A DNA stretch of 64,000 bases from the NCBI RefSeq assembly GCF_012933465.1, contig NZ_JABBND010000002.1:1-64000 (forward strand), read 5' to 3'. Of the stretch, positions 47,903 through 59,205 are shown piece by piece (positions within the stretch are counted from its first letter, which is position 1; each line of letters begins with the position of its first letter). A program made the position numbers and the translations under genes. Source of the stretch: Actinomycetospora sp. TBRC 11914. GTDB lineage: Bacteria; Actinomycetota; Actinomycetes; Mycobacteriales; Pseudonocardiaceae. The notes beneath the pieces are model-generated. The model was not told the origin of the DNA and made no database searches. It worked only from the letters and a program-made list of their open reading frames with translations.

Positions 47903-49210
47903 TCAGAACGCGAACACCTCCTCGTGCAGGTGCCGGCGCGGGAGCCCGGCGGCCCGCAGGCCCGAGCGGACCGCCGCCGAGAGCCCGGGCGACGCGCACA
48001 GGTAGACGTCGCGGCCGGCCACGTCGGGGACGAGCCGGCGCAGGGTGTCGCCCGTCATCTGCAGGTCCGGCCGTGACGACGGTCCGACCAGCCACAGGAT
48101 CTCGGCCCCACGGTGACGGGCGATCTGCTCGAGCTCGTGGCGGAAGACGACGTCCTCCGGACGGGAGGCGCGGTAGAGCAAGGTCACCCGACCGCCTCGC
48201 GCGTCGAGGGACTCGAACAGGGCCCGCATCGGCGTGATGCCCACACCCCCGGCGATCAGCAGCACCGAGCGACGGGTGCGCCGAGCTGCCGTCAACGCCC
48301 CTGAGGGACCCTCGGCGAGCACGAGGGTTCCCGGGCTGACCGCGTGAATCAGGCGGCTCCCGTTCCCGAGCGCCTTCACCGTGATCCGCAGCAGGTCCCC
48401 CTGCGGCACCGCCGACAGCGAGAACGGGTGGGCGCTCGCCCACGTCGCGGGCGTGAGGAACCGCCAGCGGAAGAACTGTCCGGCCTGGATGCCGAGCTCG
48501 TCGACGTGGCGACCTCGCATGATCACGCTGACGACGCCGTGGGCTTCGGGGACGACGGCCTGCACGCGGAGGCGGTGGCGCCACACGATCTCCAGCGGCC
48601 CGAGGACGCGATAGCGCAGGACCAGCGCGAAGGCCCAGGCGTGCAGCAGCGTCCACGCCACCTGGAGCAGGGGTCGCCCGGCGAGGTTCGGGCCGGCGAG
48701 CTCGTGGACGAACGACAACGCAATGGCGCCGTAGGTCAGGAGGTGGACGAGGTGCCAGGCCTCGTAGGAGATCCGCCGTCGGGCGATCCAGAGGGAGACC
48801 CCCACGACGGCCACGAAGAGGGCGGTCCCGACCGTGGCCTCGAGCAGGCCGGGAAGTCCGAGCACGTTGACGGTCGCCGTGACGGGATCCTGGCCTCGCG
48901 TCGTGGCCCAGGCCGCGACCGCGGCACCCGCGTGGACGAGGACGAGGGCCACGAACAGGCGCCCTCCGAACGCGTGCCACCGGGCGAGGACGTCGGACCC
49001 GACCCGACGTTCGATCACCGGCCAGCGGGACATGAGCCCCACCATCACCGTCGAGGAGTAGCCGGCGAGCATCCCCGCGACGTGGGCGATGAACCCGGCG
49101 TCGATCAGCGGGGCCCCGGGCGGGCTGCCGACCAGCGCCACCGCCGCCGCCGCGAGGGCGCCGAGCCACAGCGCGAGCAGCACGGGCCGGGACGAGGACG
49201 GCGCGGTCAT
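47903..49210 (-). CDS. Ferric reductase-like transmembrane flavocytochrome
   Basis: The 435-residue protein has a six-helix ferric-reductase membrane domain (about 1-200; heme-ligand candidates in HVAGML, RWHAFGG, HAGAAV and EAWHLVHLL). A ferredoxin-NADP-reductase-type module follows: FAD site HPFSLSAVP, NAD site GGVGITPMRAL and the closing CASPGLSAAVRSGL. It should pass electrons from NAD(P)H across the membrane to iron or another acceptor. The downstream overlap with a small membrane protein gene (ATGA) suggests a pair. A 36-residue hydrophobic start replaces a signal peptide. Confidence 0.88.
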   Translation of the reverse strand: MTAPSSSRPVLLALWLGALAAAAVALVGSPPGAPLIDAGFIAHVAGMLAGYSSTVMVGLMSRWPVIERRVGSDVLARWHAFGGRLFVALVLVHAGAAVAAWATTRGQDPVTATVNVLGLPGLLEATVGTALFVAVVGVSLWIARRRISYEAWHLVHLLTYGAIALSFVHELAGPNLAGRPLLQVAWTLLHAWAFALVLRYRVLGPLEIVWRHRLRVQAVVPEAHGVVSVIMRGRHVDELGIQAGQFFRWRFLTPATWASAHPFSLSAVPQGDLLRITVKALGNGSRLIHAVSPGTLVLAEGPSGALTAARRTRRSVLLIAGGVGITPMRALFESLDARGGRVTLLYRASRPEDVVFRHELEQIARHRGAEILWLVGPSSRPDLQMTGDTLRRLVPDVAGRDVYLCASPGLSAAVRSGLRAAGLPRRHLHEEVFAF

Positions 49211-49482
49211 CGGTGACGATGCCCGTGTCCGTGGGGACCGTCGGCAGGCGCGGGCACGTCGACCGGCGCCGGCACATCGGCGGCCGCGGCTGGCGTGGCG
49301 ACGGGGGAGGTCTGGGCCCCCTGCACACCGATCACGACCCCGACCGCGGTCGCCGTCAGGAAGACGCCCGTCGTGACGGCACGGCGGACGCGCTGCCATG
49401 TCGACCGTGCCATCGGAGGCGGCGGGACGGGGTGGGCGCGGTGGCGCCCGGTGTCGCGTCCGGGACCCTCGTCGTCGATCAC
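49207..49482 (-). CDS. Small single-span membrane protein
   Basis: Ninety-one residues if the GTG at 49482 is used, or 68 from the ATG at 49413. One membrane segment (TTGVFLTATAVGVVIGVQGA) is followed by a Pro/Ala-rich tail ending in a His-rich GHGHRHR. It overlaps the flavocytochrome start by four bases and so is probably its partner; the His tail could bind metal or heme. No family is recognised. Confidence 0.55.
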   Translation of the reverse strand: MIDDEGPGRDTGRHRAHPVPPPPMARSTWQRVRRAVTTGVFLTATAVGVVIGVQGAQTSPVATPAAAADVPAPVDVPAPADGPHGHGHRHR

Positions 49483-49561
49483 GCCCCCACGCTGTCCCCG
49501 CCGGGTGAAGCCCCGACGTGACCGGCACCGGAGACGGGTAAGAAGCGGTCCCACGCGGCAG

Positions 49562-49567
49562 TACCGT
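49562..49567 (+). promoter_or_regulatory. -10 box, leaderless gene
   Basis: TACCGT ends seven bases before the GTG at 49575. Identical in sequence and nearly in spacing to the xerD box. Confidence 0.45.
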
Positions 49568-49574
49568 CGTCGGG

Positions 49575-49757
49575 GTGACGACGACGGGCGGCGTGGGCGC
49601 CCACGAGTGGCAGGTGAGCGGGACGCTCGAGGCCTGGTACGTCTGGCTGTGCCGCTGTGGCGAGCGGTCCGGGCTCCCGCACCGCTCGGAGCAGGCGGCG
49701 GCCGCCGAGGCGACCGCGCACGTCCGGGACCGCGAGCGCGGTCCGAGCAGGGCCTGA
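49575..49757 (+). CDS. Small CxCG-containing hypothetical protein
   Basis: The 60-residue protein contains AWYVWLCRCGERSG and a helical AAAAEATAHVRDRERG end. The WxCxCG centre suggests a small zinc or metal-binding fold. The promoter geometry predicts leaderless translation from the GTG. Short proteins of this kind occur widely in actinobacteria; the function is unknown. It may be cotranscribed with the dehydrogenase that follows 57 bases later. Confidence 0.5.
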   Translation: MTTTGGVGAHEWQVSGTLEAWYVWLCRCGERSGLPHRSEQAAAAEATAHVRDRERGPSRA

Positions 49758-49813
49758 GCGGCGGCCGGGGGGACCGTCGTTTCACCGCCCGCACCGGTGG
49801 GGGACAGGTGCCC

Positions 49814-51205
49814 ATGACGGGCGCGCAGCGGGACGTCGGGACGGGCGCGGGCGCGGGCTCCCGTCCCCGGGTGGTCGTGGTCGGCAGCGGGTTCGCCGGG
49901 TACCACGCGTGCCGGTCGTTGGCCCGGAGGATGGGCGACGCGGTCGACATCGTGCTGGTCAGCCCGACCAACTACTTCCTCTACCTGCCGCTGCTGCCCG
50001 AGGTCGCCGGCGGAGTGCTGGAGCCCCGACGCATCTCGGTGTCGCTGACCACCACGCTGCCGCCGAACGTGCGGCACGCCCACGGCGAGGTGGACGAGCT
50101 CGACCTCGCCCGGCGGACGGCCCGGTGGATGGACCCGGAGGGCCGGCACCACACCTCGTCCTACGACCGGCTCGTGCTCGCCGTGGGCAGCGTCCACAAG
50201 CTGATGCCGGTCCCCGGCCTCAGCGAGTTCGCCCATGGGTTCCGCGGCATCCCCGAAGCCCTCTACCTGCGGGACCACCTGATCCGCCAGATCGAGCTCG
50301 CCGCCGGGACCGACGACCCCGACGAGCGCCGCGCCCGCTGCACGTTCGTCGTGGTCGGCGCCGGCTACACCGGCACCGAGGTCGTCGCGCAGGGCCAGCT
50401 CCTCACCCGGGAGCTGGCCCGGTCCGCGCGGCTGGGCGAGGACGCCGTGCGCTGGCTGCTGGTCAGCCGCAGCGAGGTCCTCCACGGCCTCGACGAGCAC
50501 CTCGGGCAGACCGCCGACCGGGTCCTGCGCGAGCGCGGGGTCGAGGTGCGCACCGGCGACACCGTCGACGAGGTGACGGCGGACGGGGTCCGGCTGCACA
50601 GCGGCGAGCAGGTGCCGACCCGCACCCTCGTCTGGTGCGTCGGCGTCCGGCCCGACCCGCTGATCGAGAGCGTCGGGCTCGAGCTCGCCGAGGGCCGCCT
50701 CGTGGTCGACCGGACCCTGACGGTGCCCGGCCACCCCGAGGTGTTCGCGTGCGGCGACGCGGCCGCCGTGCCCGACCCGGCGAAGCCCGGCCGGTACACG
50801 GCGATGACCGCCCAGCACGCCGAGCGGCAGGGCAGGCTCGCCGGCCGCAACGTGGCGGCGTCACTGGGGCGCGGCCGCACGCGTCGCTACCGCCACCGCG
50901 ACCTCGGGTTCCTCGTCGACCTCGGCGGCACCGACGCCGCGGCGAACCCGCTGCACCTGCACCTGTCCGGTCTGCCGGCCAAGACGATCACCCGCGGCTA
51001 CCACCTGCTCTCCATGCCCGGCAACCGGCTGCGCACCGCCACCGACTGGCTCCTCGTCGCCGTCCTCACGCGCCAGACGACCCAGCTCGGCCTGGTCCGC
51101 TCGGCGTCGGTGCCCCTCGACACCTCCTCGCCCGAGGTGCCGCACCACCCGCGGATGGCGTTCCCGCCCGAACGGTCACCGGGGGACCCGGAGGGAGCAG
51201 GCTGA
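49814..51205 (+). CDS. NDH-2-like NAD(P)/FAD-dependent dehydrogenase
   Basis: The 463-residue flavoprotein has two dinucleotide folds: FAD site VVVVGSGFAGYHACRSL near residue 19 and NAD(P) site FVVVGAGYTGTEVV near residue 178. VFACGDAAAV near residue 313 is the second FAD-phosphate motif. NYFLYLPLLPEVAGG is typical of type II NADH dehydrogenases and related quinone reductases. There is no C-terminal membrane helix. The ATG at 49814 is preferred; the GTG at 49808 would add two residues. With the nearby flavocytochrome it suggests a local redox theme. Confidence 0.87.
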   Translation: MTGAQRDVGTGAGAGSRPRVVVVGSGFAGYHACRSLARRMGDAVDIVLVSPTNYFLYLPLLPEVAGGVLEPRRISVSLTTTLPPNVRHAHGEVDELDLARRTARWMDPEGRHHTSSYDRLVLAVGSVHKLMPVPGLSEFAHGFRGIPEALYLRDHLIRQIELAAGTDDPDERRARCTFVVVGAGYTGTEVVAQGQLLTRELARSARLGEDAVRWLLVSRSEVLHGLDEHLGQTADRVLRERGVEVRTGDTVDEVTADGVRLHSGEQVPTRTLVWCVGVRPDPLIESVGLELAEGRLVVDRTLTVPGHPEVFACGDAAAVPDPAKPGRYTAMTAQHAERQGRLAGRNVAASLGRGRTRRYRHRDLGFLVDLGGTDAAANPLHLHLSGLPAKTITRGYHLLSMPGNRLRTATDWLLVAVLTRQTTQLGLVRSASVPLDTSSPEVPHHPRMAFPPERSPGDPEGAG

Positions 51206-51215
51206 CGCGCCCCGC

Positions 51216-51419
51216 TCAGCCGTCGTCGTCCCCGTCCTTCGGCTGTGGAGCAGCCGGGGCCACCGGGACGTGCGCCGGCGCCTGGACCTGACCGGCGGGC
51301 GGAGGCGCCGCGGGCGTGTCACCGGTGTCGCCGTGCCCGGCACCGCTGAACACCAGCACGAGCCCGACGACGGCGGCCGCCACCGCCAGCGCGTTCCCGA
51401 TGCGGTTCTTCGTCACCAT
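51216..51419 (-). CDS. Small membrane-anchored Pro/Ala-rich protein
   Basis: The 67-residue protein has a basic start (MVTKNRIGN), one hydrophobic segment (ALAVAAAVVGLVLVFSGAG) and a Pro/Ala-rich extracytoplasmic tail ending in KDGDDDG. GGAGG lies nine bases before the ATG. The tail composition is similar to that of the small protein at 49207. Function is unknown. Confidence 0.55.
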   Translation of the reverse strand: MVTKNRIGNALAVAAAVVGLVLVFSGAGHGDTGDTPAAPPPAGQVQAPAHVPVAPAAPQPKDGDDDG

Positions 51420-51612
51420 CAAGCAGTCGCCTCCCGCCGGCGGCCCCACCCCGAGTGATGCCGACCACAGCGTCGGGGTCCGGGCGGAGATCCGTCAACC
51501 GATCAGGAATCGAGAAGCACCGCGCGACCCGGTCCTCCTAGCGTGGTCGCGCACCGTGACCACACCCGGAACCCCGACATACTGGACGGGGCCGCGACGG
51601 AGGGGGACGCGC

Positions 51613-54066
<2,454 letters not shown>

Positions 54067-55024
54067 GCCTGACGCCGGAGCCACTCCGCGGCGAGCGGGC
54101 CCAGCGTGTCGAGCTCCTTGTAGGCCGAGGTCCCGGGCGCCAAGGTCTCCAGCACCGACGCCAGGCGCCCGGCCCACCCCGGCACCGTCGCGACCCGCCC
54201 GAGGGACAGTGGCCGGACCCCGATGAGGAACAGCACGCTGCCGGTGAGGGGGAGCTTCACCAGGTGCTGCACCTCGGTGCGCAGGAACACCTCGCGCCCG
54301 GGGTCGACGACGTCGAGGGCGGCCCGCCGCGGTCCCCACGCCGGGAAGGCGTCCAGGGACAGGTCCGCCTCGTCGTCGAGCTGCAGCCCCCAGTTGAGCC
54401 GCCGCCACGCCTCGCCCGGGTGCAACCGCAGCAGGAACCGCTCCGCCCGCTCGAACACCCGGCGGGCCTCGTCGCCGGGCACCGGGCGGTGCAGCTCGGC
54501 GAAGCTCATCCCGGCGTCGAACGCCAGCGACCAGACCGACGCGGCGGTCACCAGGCCGGCGTCGAGCCACAGCGCGTCGCCGCGGTCGCCGAGGACGACG
54601 ACGTCCTCCTCGACCTGCGCGGCCGCGAACGCCAGCGGGTGCTCGGGCAGCGACGCGTCGTCGCCGACGACGAACTCCGCCTCGACGCCGAGGCGGTGGT
54701 TGCGCCAGCGGCGGCGGGCGCCGTCGCCCTCGAGCTGCGCCTCGCCCGGGCGCTCGCGGGCCATCCGCTCGAGCAGCCAGAGCATCGCGTCCCACGACGC
54801 GGCGCGGGCGTGGGGCGCGGCGACGAAGCGACGCGGTTCCCGGCCGAAGATCGTCCGACGTCGGACGATCGCCTCGGCGTGGTCCGGCCCCACGTGCAGC
54901 ATCGTCGAGCCCCACGCGCCGGCCTCCGTGGCCCGCTCGACGCCGGCCTCCTCGACGTTCGCGCTGATCCGGTAGGTGTCGTGGGGGAGCGGGAACGGAT
55001 AGCTCGCGACGTCTTCCGGGACGG

Positions 55025-55984
55025 TCACAGCTGCAGCTCCACGGTCTCCCCGACGGCGGCCCGGGAGACGCACAGCGCCATGTGCCCGTCCCGTTCGTCG
55101 TCGCCGAGCACGGTGTCGCGGTGCTCGACCCGCCCCGCGGCCACCTCCGTCACGCACTCGCCGCACACCCCCTGCCGGCAGAGCCGGGGAGCGGCGACGC
55201 CGGCGCGGTCGAGCGCGTCGAGCAGCGACTCGCCGGCGCCGACCGCGACCTCCCGCCCGCTGCGGCGCAGCACCGCGGTGAACGGCGTGCCCGTCGCGGG
55301 AGCGTGGACGAACGGCTCGGCGTGGACGCGGTCGGCCACCCAGTGCGCCCGCCTCGCCGTCGCCGCCACCGCGGCGATCAGCCCGGGTGGCCCGCAGGTG
55401 TAGACGTGGCTGTTCCACGGGGCACCGCGCAGCGCCTCGTCGAGGAGCGCCGGCACCGCGGTGCGGTCCGTCGCCCGTGCGAGCCGATCCCCGGCGAGCG
55501 CGCGCAGGTCCGCCGCGTGCGGGGTCACCCCGGGACGCTGCACCAGCAGCACCTCGAAGGAGTTCCCCCAGAACGCGTGCCAGGCCGCGTGGGCGAGCAC
55601 CGGGGTGACCCCGATGCCGCCCGCGACGAGCACGTGGTGCGCCGCGGTCCCGACCGGCGGGAACGACGAGCGGGGCGGGGTCGCCCGCACCCGGTCGCCG
55701 GGCGCGAGGGCGTGCACCCGGCGGGACCCGCCCTCGCCGTCGGGACGCAGCGCGATGGAGAGGTGGTACTCCTCGGGGTCGAGGCCCGGCGGGAGGTCGC
55801 GGGGGGTCGGGCCGCGCGGGCTCGGCGTCGGCGTGAGCGAGTAGGGGTTGAGCCGCCCCGGCGCCCACTCGAGCCCGACGTGCGCGCCGGGTGGGTACGA
55901 CGGGAGCGGCCCGTCGCCGACGAGGGTCACCGACCGCACCCCCGCGCACGGCGTGGCGACGTCGGCGACGCGCAGCTCGAGCAT
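55025..55984 (-). CDS. PDR/VanB-type oxidoreductase with C-terminal 2Fe-2S domain
   Basis: The 319-residue reductase has an FMN/FAD barrel (RLNPYSLTPTPSP, about 48-60), an NAD site AGGIGVTPVLAHAAWH and a C-terminal plant-type ferredoxin with CRQGVCGEC and a fourth Cys in ALCVSRA. It carries electrons from NAD(P)H to the heme subunit encoded next. The start overlaps the DmmA-like stop (ATGA) and the stop overlaps the oxygenase start (GTGA), so subunit synthesis is coupled. Confidence 0.88.
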   Translation of the reverse strand: MLELRVADVATPCAGVRSVTLVGDGPLPSYPPGAHVGLEWAPGRLNPYSLTPTPSPRGPTPRDLPPGLDPEEYHLSIALRPDGEGGSRRVHALAPGDRVRATPPRSSFPPVGTAAHHVLVAGGIGVTPVLAHAAWHAFWGNSFEVLLVQRPGVTPHAADLRALAGDRLARATDRTAVPALLDEALRGAPWNSHVYTCGPPGLIAAVAATARRAHWVADRVHAEPFVHAPATGTPFTAVLRRSGREVAVGAGESLLDALDRAGVAAPRLCRQGVCGECVTEVAAGRVEHRDTVLGDDERDGHMALCVSRAAVGETVELQL

Positions 55985-56421
55985 CACGCGCGCGGCACCC
56001 CGAGGACGGCGCCGTGCACCCGCGACTCCTGGTCGGAGACCGCGAGTGCGGTCCCGCACGCGGGGCAGGCCGCCAGGGCGTCGCGGCGGCTCTCCCCTTG
56101 GTGGTGGCAGACGCCGCAGTGGACCCGGACCCGCCAGGAGTCGTCGAGCGGCCACACCGTGACCTCCTCGCCGAGGGCGCCCCGCGCGAGCGCGGCGGCG
56201 CGCACGGCCGCGGCGTCCGCGGTGGTCCCGACACCGACGATCCGCCACCCGGTGGTCAGCCGGGGGAGCTCGGCGTCGAGGACGGTCGCGGCGTCGTCCG
56301 CGGACACGACGACGCGGACCCGGTCGCGGGCGGCGCAGCGCTCGGCCGCAGCGGCTCCGGCCCGCTCGCCGACGGCGAGCACGAGCCGTGGAGGCGGTCC
56401 GGAAACGTCCGGTCCCGGCAT
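55984..56421 (-). CDS. DmmA-like subunit of dimethylamine monooxygenase-type system
   Basis: The 145-residue protein is the first gene of the three-gene operon. An N-terminal Rossmann-like half (RLVLAVGERAGAAAAE) is followed by a zinc-ribbon-like HCGVCHHQGE...ACPACGTALAVSD and a closing SRVHGAVLGV, the arrangement of DmmA family proteins. GGAGGGA lies eight bases before the ATG. With the reductase and DUF3445 protein it completes a system that oxidatively demethylates a secondary methylamine; dimethylamine is the known substrate of relatives. Confidence 0.75.
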   Translation of the reverse strand: MPGPDVSGPPPRLVLAVGERAGAAAAERCAARDRVRVVVSADDAATVLDAELPRLTTGWRIVGVGTTADAAAVRAAALARGALGEEVTVWPLDDSWRVRVHCGVCHHQGESRRDALAACPACGTALAVSDQESRVHGAVLGVPRA

Positions 56422-56527
56422 CCGTGCGCTCCCTCCCGACCGATGGTGGTCCCGGTCATAGTGGCGTTCACCTGCACGAACCCCGCTCGCGACCGTCGAG
56501 GGCGGTCCGGGAGGCCCTGCTCGACAG

Positions 56528-56533
56528 TAGGCT
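56528..56533 (+). promoter_or_regulatory. serA -10 box, leaderless
   Basis: TAGGCT ends six bases before the GTG of serA at 56540; no ribosome site is present. Confidence 0.5.
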
Positions 56534-56539
56534 CGCCGT

Positions 56540-57739
56540 GTGAAGGTCCTACTGCTGGAGAACATTCACCCGACCGCCGCCGACGCCTTCCGCCGGGCCG
56601 GCCTCGAGGTCGAGGAGCGGCCCGGCTCCCTCGCCGGCGACGAGCTGACCGAGGCCCTGGCGGGCGTGTCCCTGCTCGGCATCCGGTCCAACACCAAGAT
56701 CACGGCCGAGGTGCTCGACGCGGGCAAGGACCTCCTGGCCGTCGGGTGCTTCTGCATCGGCACCAACCAGGTCGACCTGACCGGCGCCGCCGAACGCGGC
56801 ATCGCCGTCTTCAACGCCCCCTTCTCCAACACCCGCAGCGTGGTCGAGCTGGTGCTCGGCGAGATCATCGCGCTGACCCGCCGGCTGGTCGAGAAGACCC
56901 AGCGGATGCACGAGGGCATCTGGGACAAGTCGGCCCGGGGCAGCCACGAGTTCCGCGGCCGCACCCTCGGCATCGTCGGCTACGGGAACATCGGCACGCA
57001 GCTGTCGAACATGGCCGAGGCGGTCGGGCTGCACGTCATCTTCTACGACACCGCCGACCGCCTGGCCCACGGCAACGCCCGCAAGGTCGACTCGCTCGAC
57101 GAGCTGCTCGCCGAGGCCGACGTCGTCACCCTCCACGTGGACGGCCGGCCCGGGAACGCCGGACTGTTCGGCGCCGAGCAGTTCGCCAAGATGAAACCGC
57201 GGTCGATCTTCATCAACGCCTCGCGCGGGATGGTCATCGACGACGACGCGCTGCGCGAGAACATCCTGTCCGGCCACATCGCCGGCGCGGCCATCGACGT
57301 GTTCCCGATCGAGCCGAAGGCCCAGGGCGACCCGTTCGAGTCCCCGCTGCGCGGCCTCGACAATGTCATCCTCACCCCGCACGTCGGTGGCTCCACCCAG
57401 GAGGCGCAGGAGGAGATCGGCGGGTTCGTCTCGACGAAGCTGCTGTCCTTCGTGGCCACCGGCGGCACCGCGCTGTCGGTGAACCTGCCCGAGGTCGCCA
57501 CGCCGCTGGCACCGGACTCGCACCGCCTGGCCTACCTGCACACCAACCAGCCGGGCGTGCTCGCGCACATCAACCAGCTGCTGCACGAGATCGGCGTCAA
57601 CGTCGTCGGGCAGGCGCTGTCCACCCGGGGCGACCTCGGCTACGTCGTCGTCGACACCGACGCGCCGATCCCGGACGAGGCGCTGTCCGACCTGCGCCGC
57701 TCCCCGCAGACGGTCTGGCTGCGCACCTGGGCGCCCTGA
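56540..57739 (+). CDS. serA: D-3-phosphoglycerate dehydrogenase
   Basis: The 399-residue enzyme catalyses the first step of serine synthesis. It is the E. coli-like form with a short C-terminal ACT domain (about 330-399; LHTNQPGVLAHINQLLHEI) and no ASB domain, unlike the 530-residue mycobacterial type. The NAD site is GIVGYGNIGTQLS near residue 152. Catalytic residues are Arg in INASRGMVID, Glu in DVFPIEPK and His in LTPHVGGSTQ. An extra or alternative SerA may therefore exist elsewhere. Its 3' end is duplicated 1.46 kb downstream. Confidence 0.92.
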   Translation: MKVLLLENIHPTAADAFRRAGLEVEERPGSLAGDELTEALAGVSLLGIRSNTKITAEVLDAGKDLLAVGCFCIGTNQVDLTGAAERGIAVFNAPFSNTRSVVELVLGEIIALTRRLVEKTQRMHEGIWDKSARGSHEFRGRTLGIVGYGNIGTQLSNMAEAVGLHVIFYDTADRLAHGNARKVDSLDELLAEADVVTLHVDGRPGNAGLFGAEQFAKMKPRSIFINASRGMVIDDDALRENILSGHIAGAAIDVFPIEPKAQGDPFESPLRGLDNVILTPHVGGSTQEAQEEIGGFVSTKLLSFVATGGTALSVNLPEVATPLAPDSHRLAYLHTNQPGVLAHINQLLHEIGVNVVGQALSTRGDLGYVVVDTDAPIPDEALSDLRRSPQTVWLRTWAP

Positions 57740-57740
57740 G
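57718..57740 (+). repeat. 23-bp direct repeat, copy 1 (serA 3' end)
   Basis: The 23 bases covering the last codons and stop of serA (gctgcgcacctgg...ccctgag) recur exactly at 59182-59204. Confidence 0.85.
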
Positions 57741-57762
57741 GCGCCGAGCTCCCGAGCACGTC

Positions 57763-57810
57763 CGACGACCACCCACCTCCGGGTCGCGACCCGGAGGCGG
57801 GTGGTCGTCG
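57763..57810. terminator. Strong hairpin terminator after serA
   Basis: The 23-base arms (57763-57785 and 57788-57810) pair except at one A-C position around a GGGTCGCGACCC core. It lies 24 bases after the serA stop and is followed by tcgttctgg. It has no long T-tract but great stem length. Confidence 0.7.
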
Positions 57811-57883
57811 TCGTTCTGGACGGTCGGTGATCGTCGGGTGGCGGACGGTGAGCAGAGTGCTGTCCAACTATGGTATCGATCAC

Positions 57884-57896
57884 ATACATTCTGTAT
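57884..57896. promoter_or_regulatory. AT-rich operator-like inverted repeat
   Basis: ATACA-TTC-TGTAT is a perfect inverted repeat in an AT-rich patch (57868-57908) that stands out in this GC-rich window. GATCAC occurs on both sides (57878 and 57906). It lies about 45-60 bases before the membrane-protein ATG and resembles a dimeric-regulator operator overlapping a promoter. Confidence 0.45.
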
Positions 57897-57940
57897 TCTG
57901 AATTCGATCACCGTGCCCGAGAGAACGCCGAGGTTCGCTC

Positions 57941-59173
57941 ATGTCGACGATCCACGAGTCCGATCCAGGGACCGCGACGCAGGGGAGGAAGGGCCTGCCG
58001 TGGTGGGCGTTCGGGATCGCGAACGTCGTCATCGTGCTGGTCGTCTCGGTCCTGCTGTGGTGGCTGCTGGTCGACCCGCAGTGGAGCCCGGTCGGCTCCT
58101 ACCCGCAGCCCTTCGAGGCCGCGCTCTTCTGGTCGGTCATCGCGACGGTCTGGATCGCGTTCAACTGCGGCTGGACGGGGCCGGCGTCGTTGCCCCAGCC
58201 GACGCGCGGCCTCGTCGGCATCGTCGTGGTGCTCGTGGTCGCGGCGCTGGTGACGGTGCTGCTGGCCTTCGGGTGGGGTGCGATCGACCCGAGCTTCGCG
58301 GCGTCCCGCGCCGAGGGCGCGGGATTCACCATGGGCCAGCTCATCGTGCTGTTCGCGTTCTTCTTCTACGTGACGGCAGCGATCAACTGGATGCACTGGC
58401 CGTGGGCGGGGCGTCTCGAGCAGCCCTGGCTCGGCCTCGCCGAGATCGGCGCGCTCGTCCTGCCGACGCTCGTCGTCTACGGGGTGCTCGCCGTCCCGAA
58501 CGTCGCGACCTGGGCCGACAAGGGCACCGCGCTCATCGAGACGACCACGCTCATCGGCTGGTTCTACTCGCTGATCGTGAGTGTCGTCATCACCGGTCTG
58601 CTGTGGGAGAACCGGCCGTGGTCGCTCGCCGGCACGCCCGGGCGGGTCGCGGCCCTCTCCTTCGTCGGCAACATCGTGTTCGGCACGGTCCTGTACTTCG
58701 TCGTCGGCGGGCTCGCGCGGCTGCTCATGGGACCGGCCAACGTCGCCGCCCTCGGTGACGGGGTCACCGAGTACGCGGCCGAGCTCGGGGTCTGCTGGGT
58801 GTTCTGGATGATCGCCTGGGGCAACGTCTTCGGCAACAAGCCCACCCACCTCGGGGCGGTCGCGAACGACGCGGTGCGCTTCGTCGTCACCCTCGTGCTC
58901 GGCGCGCTGACGTTCCTCGCGTACTACTTCTCCTTCGCCGGCACGGTGCTGCACGAGCCGGCGGCCGGGACGTCGCTGCACGGGGACGCGCTGGGCTTCA
59001 TGGACCTCGCCGTGCTGATCACGCTCTTCTACGTGTTGTTCCTCGGGTCGGCCGGCCTCCCCGCCCCGGACGCTGACGCCGCGGAGGCCGACGCCGAGAC
59101 GATCGCCGTCGAGACCGGGGAGGCCGCGAAGGCCGACGCGCGGGCCGAGGCCCGCCACCGGACGGTCACGTAA
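57941..59173 (+). CDS. Polytopic membrane protein of unknown function
   Basis: The 410-residue protein has about ten membrane segments, for example ANVVIVLVVSVLLWWLLV, GLVGIVVVLVVAALVTVLLAF, IVLFAFFFYVTAAINWMHW and LGALTFLAYYFSFAG. An acidic, Ala-rich cytoplasmic tail of 40 residues follows. Trp-rich loops (INWMHWPWAG, WSLAGTP) stand out. No transporter signature is recognised. It is bracketed by the duplicated serA end and preceded by an AT-rich promoter region, which suggests separate acquisition. The AraC regulator next door may control it. Confidence 0.7.
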   Translation: MSTIHESDPGTATQGRKGLPWWAFGIANVVIVLVVSVLLWWLLVDPQWSPVGSYPQPFEAALFWSVIATVWIAFNCGWTGPASLPQPTRGLVGIVVVLVVAALVTVLLAFGWGAIDPSFAASRAEGAGFTMGQLIVLFAFFFYVTAAINWMHWPWAGRLEQPWLGLAEIGALVLPTLVVYGVLAVPNVATWADKGTALIETTTLIGWFYSLIVSVVITGLLWENRPWSLAGTPGRVAALSFVGNIVFGTVLYFVVGGLARLLMGPANVAALGDGVTEYAAELGVCWVFWMIAWGNVFGNKPTHLGAVANDAVRFVVTLVLGALTFLAYYFSFAGTVLHEPAAGTSLHGDALGFMDLAVLITLFYVLFLGSAGLPAPDADAAEADAETIAVETGEAAKADARAEARHRTVT

Positions 59174-59181
59174 TCAGCGCA

Positions 59182-59204
59182 GCTGCGCACCTGGGCGCCC
59201 TGAG
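59182..59204 (+). repeat. 23-bp direct repeat, copy 2
   Basis: Exact copy of 57718-57740. It lies 8 bases after the membrane-protein stop and ends two bases before the stop codon of the convergent AraC gene. It encodes the same C-terminal serA codons but is not attached to any serA reading frame. Confidence 0.85.
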
Positions 59205-59205
59205 C

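Noticed and set aside
57763-57810. Riboswitch before the membrane-protein gene
   Set aside because: It is a simple perfect hairpin directly after serA with no multi-branched structure; a terminator explains it.
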